Shown: positions 11,490 through 22,547 of the stretch, piece after piece
Numbering within the stretch: position 1 is the stretch's first letter
Layout of the letters: each line of letters starts with the position of its first letter
Origin: Conidiobolus incongruus B7586
Lineage: Eukaryota > Entomophthoromycota > Entomophthoromycetes > Entomophthorales > Conidiobolaceae
Reading direction: 5' to 3'
DNA: 57,407 bases
Assembly: GCA_000697335.1 (NCBI GenBank)
Contig: JNEM01007401.1
Location: 1-57,407 of the forward strand
The notes under the pieces: generated by a model
What the model was told of the DNA's origin: nothing
Databases searched by the model: none
Seen by the model: only the letters and a program-made list of their open reading frames with translations
Made by a program: the position numbers and the translations under genes

Positions 11490-12037
11490 TCGCAAAATTG
11501 ATGTGAGCCACATTTTAATGATCGTTTACCATTCCAATTACGAATTTTTGGGGTCCAGGTGACTGTATGATACACTTAGAAAAATTACATTCTTTAAATG
11601 TAATTTTATTTCTTTAATCATATTTAAAAATAATTTGAATTTTGATACTTGAATAGTTATTGAAATTTGATTTAAATAAAGTTTTTTGCATTAATTTTAT
11701 TAAATTTTTGTATTAATGAATTCTATATTTATATTTTAACCAATTAAATATATATCTTTTATTTTTCCATTAAATATAAACTACCTATTTGCATATACTA
11801 CAATTAACTAATTGTTTTAATGATTATATAAGATGAAAATCAAAAACAAAACCCTTGTAAGATGCCCATTAATTATGGGATAATAAAATCGATTTCGTCG
11901 ATAATTTTACATTTATTGAATGCTATACAAACCTTGTTTAAATTATCAATAATAAGAATTGCTATTGTTTATTAACTCAACTATCTTAGTAAACATAAAT
12001 CAATTAAAATATATAACTCACCTCTCCACTTGATAAT
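11490..12037. other. Intergenic between two plus-strand genes
   Basis: 548 bp of AT-rich DNA holding the 3' end of the GDS1-like transcript and the MEX67 promoter. No distinct motif was recognised. Confidence 0.5.
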
Positions 12038-14151
12038 ATGTACTCTGATAATATTTCAACTGGCAATCGTGGAAGAGGTCGTGGAAGAGGTGGCTTCCAT
12101 TATGGAGGTAGTGGTCGTTCTTCCAGTGGTTTTGATGAAAGTCGTCTAGGTCCCTTAAACGATTATGACGGAAGTTCCAAAAACCCTAGAAATAACAATA
12201 ATTTGAATTGGAATTCCAATAATATTGATAACTCTAGAGGCCCAAGAAATAATAGAAATACTAATTTTAATAACAGGTACTTTTAATTTAACTAATTACT
12301 AATTTTCTAATTTTTATCATTTACTCAATTAATTCATAATTTTCAAGTAATCAAGGAAATACTCAAAATTTGCCGCCTAATCCAGCTGTCATTGAGGTAA
12401 AATTCTGAAATTCACTCTTAATATTTTTTTATTTAACTTTTAGGTGTAGATCCTCAATTATATTGGCAATAATGAAAATGCTTTAGCCGACTTTTTGAAA
12501 AAGAGAGCTAGTACGAGAGTTGAAATTTTATCTATTCGCGCAACTGAGAATGGCCGCATTCAGATGTTGATTTCAAATCTTACTCAAGCTAGAGCTCTCA
12601 GCCAATTGTCAAATACTAATTTTTCAGGCAGAAATCTAACTATTCAACTCATGCCCAAACACGTCGCCGATAAATGGACTCAAGAGTACGACTCTGGCAC
12701 ACCTAATGTTTCTGTAGAAGCTTGGATCAAGGTTATGACACCTCGATATAATCCCAATGCCCGACTACTCGATTTGAGTAAAATAGAATCCGAGCCTCTA
12801 GTGATCCAACACAATTTACTTGGTGGACGCCCGTTCAACAAACAAATTTGTACCGTTTTAATACGTATCATCTCTCAACAATTCCCTGATATCGTATCTA
12901 TTAGCTTTGATAATAACTATATCGAAAGATTGAGTGATTTCTCGGCAATGAACCAATTCTTACCTAATATCCAAAACTTATCCTTTAGAAATAATCGCTT
13001 AATGACAATGAAAGATCTTGAAGGACTGTGTTCTCCAGGCGAATTGCCTCAGCTCACAGAGTTACTTTTATTTGATAATCCAGTTAGAGATGCAAGTATT
13101 AAGCGAGATGGTGATGATTCTACCTTTAGAGCTAACGTTTCAGCTATGTACCCTCAACTCAAACAATTAGATGGAGGTCCTTGTACTCCTTCTATCCAGT
13201 TTGGCCTATCGATGGCTGGAAGTGCTGCTTCCAAAGACGACTTCACTCCTCAAATATTGCCCAGTTTTTATGGTTCCGACATTGCTATGAATACTGCCGC
13301 AAATTTCCTGAATAAATTTTTCGTCTGTTACGATAGCAACAGAAATGCACTTGGTAATGTATATGATCCCAGTGCCTTTTTCTCAATAGATATGTCTACT
13401 CATCTTTTCAAACCTCCTAAATTCACAAACCATAAAGTAAGATGGAGTGACTATCGAACTTTCAACAGGAACCATACCCAAACTGAAGTCTCTACCAGCC
13501 CATCTCAAAGATTAGCCTTTGGTAACCAAATGATTGTTGACTTGCTCTCTAAACTTCCTTCCACCACTCATCAAATCAGTGACCCTTCTAAAGTTGTCGT
13601 TGACTCTTGGATGTTACCAGATCTTTATCCACTTGGTGCTGCTCCTGGAACTCCTCAGGGTCAATATTTATTTGTTGTTGTACATGGTGAATTTACTGAT
13701 TCAGCCTCAAACAACCTCTCCAGATCTTTCGATCGTACTTTCATACTAAAGCCCGCTCCCGAGAGTTCACCAGCTGCTATGGAAGGCTGGCAAGTGATGA
13801 TTATGAGTGATACTTTGACTTTGAGATCCTACTCAAACCCCAAAAACTTCGCTCCAACCCCTCCTCCTTCAACTTCTGTCCAATCTTCAATCAATTCTCC
13901 TGCAGTTACTCCAGGTTTACCTCAACCCACACCCGAACAACAAAACATGCTCAACGCATTACATCAAAAGACAGGATTAAATTACGAATATTCGTACAAA
14001 TGTCTCAGTGGTAACAATTGGAACCTTGAACAAGCTTACCAAAACTTTTTACAATTACAGGTATATTGAATCATCTATTTCCAATAACTAAAGCTCATCT
14101 ATTTTATTTTAGGGTAATAATCAAATTCCACCCGAAGCTTTTAACAAATAA
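12038..14151 (+). CDS. MEX67: Mex67/NXF1 mRNA export receptor
   Basis: Exons 12038-12276, 12348-12396, 12450-14060 and 14113-14151 give 645 residues; all phases join cleanly. Domains in order: an RGG-rich N terminus (GRGRGRGGFHYGG, RNA binding), an RRM-like fold from about 110, leucine-rich repeats about 165-270 (SFDNNYIERLSDFSAM, SFRNNRLMTMKDLEGL), an NTF2-like domain about 376-545 that pairs with Mtr2/NXT1, and a C-terminal TAP-C/UBA-like domain about 589-645 ending IPPEAFNK, which binds FG nucleoporins. It carries bulk mRNA through nuclear pores. The last exon encodes only 12 residues, but these are the conserved end of the family. Exon 3 uses the acceptor GTGTAG, because the TTTTAG six bases upstream would bring in a stop. 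Confidence 0.93.
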
Positions 14152-14754
14152 ATTTAAAATACTGGACATAAAAATTTATTCTATTATCGAGTTTTAATAG
14201 AAAATTGTGAATTAATAAAAACCATTCAATGAATCATTTTGGGTCAATAATCTCCAGATTTAATAAAATTTATTATTTATAAATTTTTAAATGTATTATT
14301 TTTGTCATAGAATATTTAATCAAAATAGGTTTATATCTAGAATAAAAATTTCCATCAGTTAATTTTTTAAATTAATCATTTTATAAAAATGAGCTTTTAT
14401 ATATTTGATTAGAATTTAAGAGTTATAATTAAAGTTGTTACATAAACTTATATTTTAATTCTTAATGATTGTATCAATATTTTTTGATATCCTTTTAGTG
14501 TTTAAATTAATTAATGAAACATTTTATTAAATGAATTAAATATGGTTTTATTGTTATTTATCTATTAGTATAGAAATTAAGAAATGGTAAATTTTTTAAT
14601 TTCTGATCTTTCAAACATATTATACATTTTGAAAGATTATATATATATAAAATATATAGGAAAATAAATATTTTCAAACTATATATATATATTCAATTTT
14701 AATTATTTTTTTATTAAAATATTTTGATTTTAAAATTTACACTTAAATTTAATT
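14152..14754. other. Intergenic, left flank of mariner fossil
   Basis: AT-rich, with short TA runs near 14640 and 14685. It should hold the left terminal repeat of the mariner copy, which I could not recognise. Confidence 0.45.
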
Positions 14755-15840
14755 ATGTTTAAATTAGATTATAATTATCAAAAGATTTTTATTTTTGTAT
14801 TTTTAAAACTTAACTATAAACCTTTTAAAATCATTTAAAACTTATAAACAACTTATAAAGATAGTGTTTTATCTAAAACTATTATATATTGCTAGATTTA
14901 TGATTTTAAAGCTAGAAAAGACACTATTTAAAATTTACTAAAATTTAAAAGATTAATTTCTACTGTTATTTTTTTACTTATTAATAAAGTAAAAAAATAT
15001 ATTAAGAAATATCTTTTTATTTTTGTTAAAGAATTATTAAAGTAATTTAATGTTAATTATACAAACATATTATATTTACTTAAGTTTAAACTTAAATTAA
15101 TTAATAAAAATATAAAATAGATACCTTATAATTTAATAAAAGCTTAAAAGAAAATTAAAATAGCTATAGCTAAATTAAATTTATTAAAGTATAACTAAAA
15201 ACAAAGGTTTTTACAGTAAATACTTACAATTAATAAATTTTAAATTCTTTTATATAATCCTTTACTTAAAAATAAAACAAAATGTTAGGTTAAGTTAAAT
15301 TAATCCCCTTTATAAATTCTAATGAATAAACACTTTAAATATAAACAAATGTTAATTATTATAATAAATTATAATAGTATATAGTTTTTTTATTTAATAC
15401 TTTAAAGAAAATTAATTAATAGTAAATTATATATTATTTTTTTAAATAAAATAATTTTTAAATAGTATTTTTAATATAAATTAAAGACACTTATTATTTT
15501 ATATAATAATTATAAAATACATAAAGTTAAAGTTGTAAAAGTTTTTTTATATAAAAAAAATTAAAAGGAGTTATTATATCTAGTATATTTACTTGATTAT
15601 AACTTATGTGATTATAATTGTTTTAGAGAATTAAAAAAACAGCTTATAGGGAAAAAAATTCTTGTAAACAAATTAAATTGGTTTGTGAAACATTAAATTT
15701 TAGTTTTTAATAAAAAGAACTGTTTTTTAAGTATTAGAAATTTATTAAAGGTATAGAAAAGAGTTATTAATAATAAAAAAGCTATTAATTTTATATTATT
15801 CATTAATTTTTATATATTATTTATTAATTTATTTGTTTAA
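14755..15840 (+). mobile_element. Mariner-family DNA transposon fossil, transition-damaged
   Basis: One continuous frame from ATG 14755 to TAA 15838-15840 (361 codons, the usual mariner length) matches a DD34D mariner transposase, although about 20 codons are now stops. Recognisable parts in order: the N-terminal HTH ending FKARKDTI (about 14902); VKELLK and KWIPYNL-type WVPHEL region (about 15040-15132); RFLQ-stop-ILT where RIVTGDE is expected (about 15205-15230); INSKLY (about 15410); ILYNNYKIHK where ILHDNARPHK is expected (about 15495-15520); and LLDYNLCDYNCF where YSPDLAPCDYxLF is expected (about 15600-15635), followed by LKKQLIGKK. I found no frame change across 1083 nt. Changes look like C to T and G to A, for example GGTGAT to ATTAAT and TGG to TAG/TAA. 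It is inactive. Confidence 0.85.
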
Positions 15841-17234
15841 TTTTAATTTTAAAATTGTACCATTACTTAATTTCTACACTAATATTAAAGTAATATATAA
15901 ATTATATTAAAAATATAATAATTAATTATTGAATATCATTTATTAATACTAATACTGATATTTGATATATTGACAATAAAAACTAATACAAGAAAATTTT
16001 GTAAGAGTTTCTTTTAAATATGTATTAATAATATAATCAACATATCAGATTATATTACTAGCTTTGAGTATTATTTTAGAGATAAAGTTAAAAAAGTTAA
16101 TGTATAATCTCATATATTAATTTATTTTTGAAAAGTATTTCTATTTTGAGATTGAAATTATTATTAAATTTAGGCAGTATTCAAATGATTTATAATTACC
16201 ACTCATGTTTTTTAAAATAACTCATCATAAGACTAATTATATATGAATATTTATCACTCATTTAAGTATTTATTTCATTTTTTCAGGAATAATTTTCAAA
16301 TTTATCATAAATTAGAAAATTATATTTAAATATAAAATGTATAATAAAATTAAAATATAAGTAATTGAATCTAATTTATGACTGTTTAATAGAATATTAA
16401 GAATATTTATTTTTAACGAAATTATATATATATAATTGGAGAATATAAAAGTAAAATAATTTTGGTTAAATATTTGCCTAAATAATAAATAGTATTAGCT
16501 GATTGAATCTCTTTTTTGTATTTATCAAATGCAAAATAAACATACTTTGATAAAGAATATAATATAATATAATGTATTATAAAGTTAAAATAGTATATTA
16601 AAAATAAAATAATGGATATATTTTAAATTCTAATCATTTTTGAACTTGAATCAATAATAATTCATGATGACATAAGCAACTTGACTTTATAGTATATAAT
16701 GACTTTGATACTATTGGATAAATTAAAATCAAAACAATGGATATGATGTGGAAAATATATCTTATTATATAATTACTGAATCATATCCGCTCAAATATCC
16801 TAATATCCAAACAGAGTATGCTTAATTTATGAACTAATAACATTGGTTTTGAGTGTATTATACTCAAACACAATATATTCAAACTATCCATTACATTGGA
16901 TTTTCCTAGAAATATTAAATCATTGTAATTTTTGATAAATCAATATGGATAGGGGCAAATATTTTAATTAAAGAACTAGTTGTTGATTGATTTAGCTTAA
17001 GTTGATTGGATGCTGGAGAGGTGTACGCAAAATTCACAATTTAACCCAATTGAATTGCCCAATCAAAAAATATTACCAATTATTTGATAGATTGGTTAAT
17101 TCAATAAAATCTGATCAAATATTATTTTAATGAGAAAGAATTAGGATCAACAAACAACTCTTTATTACTTTGTCATTTTAAGAGCAAATAAACTTCATTT
17201 ATCAAGTATTTCTCTTTGTGTCTTATTGTTTAAT
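15841..17234. other. Intergenic, mariner right flank and CLASP promoter
   Basis: No gene seen. The first part flanks the mariner fossil. The last 200 bp holds a CCAAT-box cluster (17046-17095) in front of the CLASP gene. The rest is AT-rich filler. Confidence 0.5.
17046..17095. promoter_or_regulatory. Cluster of four CCAAT boxes
   Basis: CCAAT occurs at 17046-17050, 17059-17063 and 17076-17080, and its complement ATTGG at 17091-17095. This is 140-190 bp before the CLASP start. In DNA with so few C and G bases, four copies in 50 bp is well above chance, so binding by the HAP2/3/5 (NF-Y) complex is plausible but unproven. Confidence 0.5.
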
Positions 17235-19230
17235 ATGCTTAGTAAAAAGACAAATACTCCTCAGGTATGTATATTCTGTTACAATCTTCATTTCTCTTCC
17301 GATTAAATCATTTTGATCTTTGGCTGTTCTGAATTTTTTATTTCAATTTTTTTGTTCTGTGTCAAAATCCAATCCTATTATATCTTGAATATTGTATTTT
17401 TAAAGAGATTATCTTTGTGGTTTTCAACTTTGCTTATTTTACGATTTCTTTAACTAGATCAAATCTGAAGTGGAGTTCAACGCTTATTTTAAAGAAGTCA
17501 AGCAAGAATTTTCCGAGGCAGAATCCGAGCATAATTGGAGTAAGTTTGCTAAAAGATTTGAAGAATTATCTCAAATCTGCCCCAGTTGTCACAATTATCC
17601 TTCTTTTTTGGAAGGTATTCGTAAAGTCAGGGATTGCTTAAGTAATAGTTTACTTACTGAACGCACTACTCTCTCACTTAAGACTATGGATTTCGTTGCC
17701 ACTTTAGCTAAAGTTACTCAGAAAAATTTCGCCCCTTATTTGGAGCTCGTTATGAGTCCTTTATTAAAAATCACTGGTAAAACTAATAAGGTTTTTGTAC
17801 GTAAGGCAGTTACCACTCTCAAAGCTATTATTACTGATACTAAGTTACCCGCCATCCTCCCATACATTGCCACTAATTTTTCCAGTAAAAGCAAGCAGCA
17901 ACGTATTTATGCCAGTGAGCTTTTGCTCAGTTGTATGAATTCAATCTCATCTAAAGATCTTGAAGTTCATTTAAATATTATTGTCAACAGTATTAAAAAT
18001 GGCGTCATTGATGCTGATCCAGAGGTTAGAACTACATGCAAAAATGTATTCGAGAAATTCAAAAAGATTTATCCTGAATCTACACAAGACCTTATCAGTG
18101 TCTTATGTGATACTGCCAAGAAGAATCTCAAAATTAATGGTGGTGCTACTTCATCAATCTCTACATTGAGCAGATCTAAGTCATCGATTTTTCCTAAAGC
18201 TAATCCAAGATCTACTCTCAGTGGCGCATCTAAGCCAATAACTCAATCTGCTAATGGTGCCAGACCAACCCAATCCAAAGTATCTCAACCTACTACTACT
18301 ACTACTACTACTACTGTTAAGCCAAGACCTATAGCCAATCCTGTTTCGAGACTCGCTGCTCGTTCTCTATCTGGAAATTCTAGAATCAGTCCCAACACTG
18401 TTGCTAGAAAACCGCCCACCATTCCTAACCGCACCAATGTAATCACTTCCTCTCGTACGGCTATCAGTCCCACCAGATCATCGGTCAAAAGACCTTCTGT
18501 GCCTAGTCACAGTTCATCAATTAATCAAGCTTCTAAACTTGTTAGATCCAATAACTCAACTGCTATTCCTACCAAGACCAATAGCTCTGGATCCACTACT
18601 GCATCTATTCTTGCCAAATCTCGCTCTGTTTTGAGCACTGCTCGATCATCTATTAGTAAACCACCCACAACTTCTGCTATTTCATCAACTAATCAGTCAT
18701 CCAAGCTTGTCAGATCCAACAATTTATCTGCTGTTCCTGTCAGCACCATTACCCCCACCTCGACCACTTCCGTTGAGCCTAAACCAATTAAAAATTATTT
18801 CAAATATGATAGAGCTCACGAGGTAATGGCACAATCCGGCGCTGAAATTGTTAAATCCAGCACCTCTCTTTCACAATCTTCTGTTACTAAGAAGCCTAAG
18901 CCTGAGTCAGCTGTCACTTACACTCCTATTGAGAAGCCAATAGCAAATGCTTCAGAACCTTCCAAATCCGCTGTTTCTACTTTCTCTTCTACTACCTCGA
19001 TACCCACTGATAGTGCATCTCAACCCTTTTCCAGAACCCCTAGAAATTCATTCCCTGGTGACTTTGATATGCCACCTTATTCTATAATTAACACCCTTTC
19101 CCCCAGAATGAGTGAGAGTAGTACCCCATCATCACCACATAATAAGCGCGTTATTGACTTATCTAGTGTTCAAGATGCCAAAATTAGTGATGGCAGCTTG
19201 TCCACAAATCCAAACAGAACATCCGCATAG
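17235..19230 (+). CDS. CLASP-family microtubule regulator with one TOG domain
   Basis: Exons 17235-17264 and 17458-19230 give 600 residues; the 193-nt intron is the longest seen here. Residues about 15-225 form a CLASP N-terminal TOG array of HEAT repeats (EHNWSKFAKRFEELSQI, then RTTLSLKTMDFVATLA, then FVRKAVTTLKAII). The rest is Ser/Thr/Pro-rich and basic, suiting microtubule-lattice binding. Two copies of a block containing SKLVRSNN followed by a TxIP/SxVP-like motif (TAIP, SAVP) begin near residues 362 and 418; such motifs recruit EB1 proteins to growing plus ends. A polythreonine run comes from an ACT repeat at 18295-18315. The family stabilises microtubules and regulates rescue. Most CLASPs have more than one TOG, so this is a short form. 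The two-exon start is chosen because frame and splice signals agree. Confidence 0.82.
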
Positions 19231-19635
19231 CTTTAATATTATATCTAATGATCAGCTCCAAATATCACTGAAATTACCATCACAATATTTATTTTCCCAT
19301 ATCTAGAACTCTGTTGATTCTTTTTAATCCCGAATTAAGTACAGTAGGTTAAATTTTCTGTATATAACTAAGGATCTTTTGCATCCTTCTGGCTTATTAT
19401 AACATTTAATTAAGATTTTGATTATTCATATGCATTGGATATTTTATGTTTTACTTTATTAATAAATTCTAGTCAAATAATTATAAACATATTGTTATTT
19501 TTAATTTACAATTGTATATACATGATATGCATTTAAATGATTACAAATCAATCCCATAACTGATTAATTATGAATAAACGAATATATAATTAGGTCGAAA
19601 TTGGCATAAATTATAAACAATATCAATTATAAAGA
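19231..19635. other. 3' flank of CLASP gene
   Basis: AT-rich, no gene or structured element recognised; it likely contains the CLASP 3' UTR. Confidence 0.45.
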
Positions 19636-20100
19636 ATGGACAAATTATGAAACTTAATAACAGGAAGACAATTCTTAGTAATTTTTGGAATTCCTATTAT
19701 TTTAGGTGGAAGTTATATGTGTTATAAATTGAGAGAATTTTTCAAGTCTAGACTTGATTCTAATTCTTTAATGAATCATAAGTAGTTAATTAATACTATT
19801 GTTATCAGATTCAATATTAATAATTATATTTTTATTTAAAATTACATTAATTTGATTCAAACTCAAGTAATTTTACTTATTTAATATAATATTATCATTA
19901 TTTCTGATTTTTAGAACACTGACAATTTATCGGATATAGAATTAAGTTTAAAGCGTGAACAATCCAAGTAAATAATTTTTGATATTATACTAACTTTATT
20001 TCATTAAGCATTATTAAATTAGATTGAAATACACAATATTAAAAATAGAAGAGGTGACTTTAAGAAGGTTGATAGCAATATTAATCAATTAAATCATTAA
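19636..20100 (+). pseudogene. Possible COX16-like mitochondrial protein gene or relic
   Basis: Three coding-like blocks with intron-like gaps: 19636-19781, 19915-19967 and 20023-20100. The first encodes one membrane segment, FLVIFGIPIILGGSY, then KLREFFKSRLD. This resembles COX16, a small inner-membrane cytochrome oxidase assembly factor with a GxPxxLxxxGGSFGLREF core. The second and third (DIELSLKREQSK, then IKNRRGDF) loosely match the COX16 tail. However, a TGA follows the fifth-codon position after ATG 19636, and the splice phases of blocks one and two do not join. It may be a pseudogene, may have a missed upstream exon, or may be mis-assembled. Low confidence in the name, moderate that something coding was here. 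Confidence 0.32.
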
Positions 20101-22547
20101 GTTTATATTTATTGGTTGATTTTACTAATAAAAGTTTTGGTATATATTCTTTATTGGGTGGAATAATAGAATATTATTACATTATATTATATCAAGATTA
20201 TTATTTACATTTATCGTCATTTATTTCTATTTTCAAATGAACATGATTCTCATATTATATTAATTAAATATATATATCGACAATACATACACTTAATTAA
20301 ATTCTTGAGATCTTATCTGTGATATAACAAAATTAATACATATAGCAGCAAAACCACCATTATCCAATTTTTTTCAGCCATAAGGCTTTTTAGGCATTTT
20401 CACTACAAAATGCTATTAGTCTTTAATATTGAATAGTTTTTATCATGCTATTTCAACATTTACTATGTATCTTATAATAATCTTTTAATGATTTCACTTT
20501 AAATCAACTTATCATTATAAATTAAATTTATTTGATTCAATATATCAAAATTTTGGTTTATTTTAACATTTTATTTAATTGTTATATTTAGTATAGTTTT
20601 AATATTACCAAGAACTTTTATTGTATTCCAATTTTCGAACTAAAATAATATAATGATTGTTTATTCATCATTGTATTGTTCATTATCATAATTTGAAAAT
20701 ATAAATATCACATTCAAATAGAGTTTTTAATAATTATGTATAATACAAATGTTCCCAATCTTCATGCTCGTTATCTGTGATATTGACTTAGAAATTAAAT
20801 ATTCAAGTTATAAATGTTGGATTGGATCAAAATTCTGTAATAATTTAATCAGTTAATGATTAATAATTTTGTGTAGTTATCCTTTTAAAATTTGGATAAC
20901 ATGAACTATTGTAATGGTGTAGAATTAGCGATAAAATATATAAAAATTATATGATTTATACTAGAAAGTTTAAAACATTCCGAAAATATTATTATATTTC
21001 TATCATTTATTATAATAAATATTTTTATACTGTTTTTATGAAAAAACTGTTAATGTTTTCAAATTTATTAGGATTGAATATTATAAGAATTGCTAGAACT
21101 TAGAATTTTATGATTTATAAATATCTTTATTAGAATAATAACCAAATAGCTATTTTATTTCAAAATTCAGAGTTATTTTGATGTATTCAATAATATTTAA
21201 TATTAAATTTGATTAATTGAGGAGTCAAATATAAAATTCATAATATTAAGTCTAATATGAATAAAATCAGTGCTGATACATATTGTGATCGATATATCAA
21301 CTCGATCATATCAATTATATCATTATTTTTCTTTTTTATTTGTGTTATTGCATTGGTTTAATTTTGAAATCTGGTATTATCTATTATTGAAGACTATTTA
21401 TTCCTATTATTAGAAAAATCTTTTTTGTTAAAATTATCATTCAGTAAATAGTATGATAGTTGATAAAAGTCATTCAATCATTTAAAATATCTGGAATAAA
21501 TTAATATTATTTATTCAAATCAAGTTGAAATTTGATATTCAACATGATATCATATATCAATTAGCTTTTATGATACATAATATAACTCTAGACATGTCTT
21601 AGGATTCTGTTGAATATTAAATAATATAATTTAATGGAACATGAATATATGATTGGTTGATAAAAAATATTTGGATCATTGCCATACGATAATATTAATT
21701 ATTAATAAACAATGAATGAGAAAAGTATCTTGTAAAAAATGATTCCGTCTTTAATGTATTTAAATACTTATCAATTGGAACATCTCTATATATAACAGTG
21801 AAAATTAAATTTAATTATCAGACATTTTATTGCGATTAATAGCAAAATTCCTTACAAGAAACGAAAAATTTCAGGAATGGCGAGTTACCTTGCTTAGTTC
21901 ATGTACCATACCTATATTCCAAAATGACTAATATTAAATACTTAATTTATTAAAACACCAAACATATTCCATTTCTTTCAATTTTTAAACTTAATTTGAC
22001 TAAAAATTTGTATAATTGAATATTTTCAAATTAAATTGACTAATCAGCTATATGAATCCAATTTTACTCATAAATCTGGTGATTTTCTTTTTTTGGTTTT
22101 TACAAGATCATCATGTTTTGCATCTGATTGGTTCAAATTGTAACTAGACAATAAATCGAAAATATAAAGAAAAATTGATAACCCTGAGTATAAAGTTTGG
22201 TTATATTAATTGAAAATAAAATAAAGATAATGAAGCTAATATGACATTTTAAAATTATTAATAAAATTGAAAGTAATCTATGTAATAATCGAGGTAATAG
22301 TGATAAATTATTGGTTAGAAAGTTAGGATACAAGCAAATTGTCATGTGAACAAATCAATTTGAATAATTTCAAGTGTTTACAGTACAGATTTGGTGATTC
22401 AAACCCATAAATTAATAATCAAATCAACCAATAAATTATATAATCTCATATTTAAGTTGAATTCAACATCATTCATCTATAAACAATTAATAAATGATAT
22501 TAGCAGTAGTGAAATATTTAAAATAATCAAATTATATTAATTTTAAA
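20101..22547. other. 2.4 kb AT-rich intergenic region
   Basis: No gene, RNA or relic recognised. A 70-codon minus-strand frame at 22133-22345 is hydrophobic by AT composition and not believable. An ATTGG motif near 22127 lies upstream of SET1. Confidence 0.5.
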
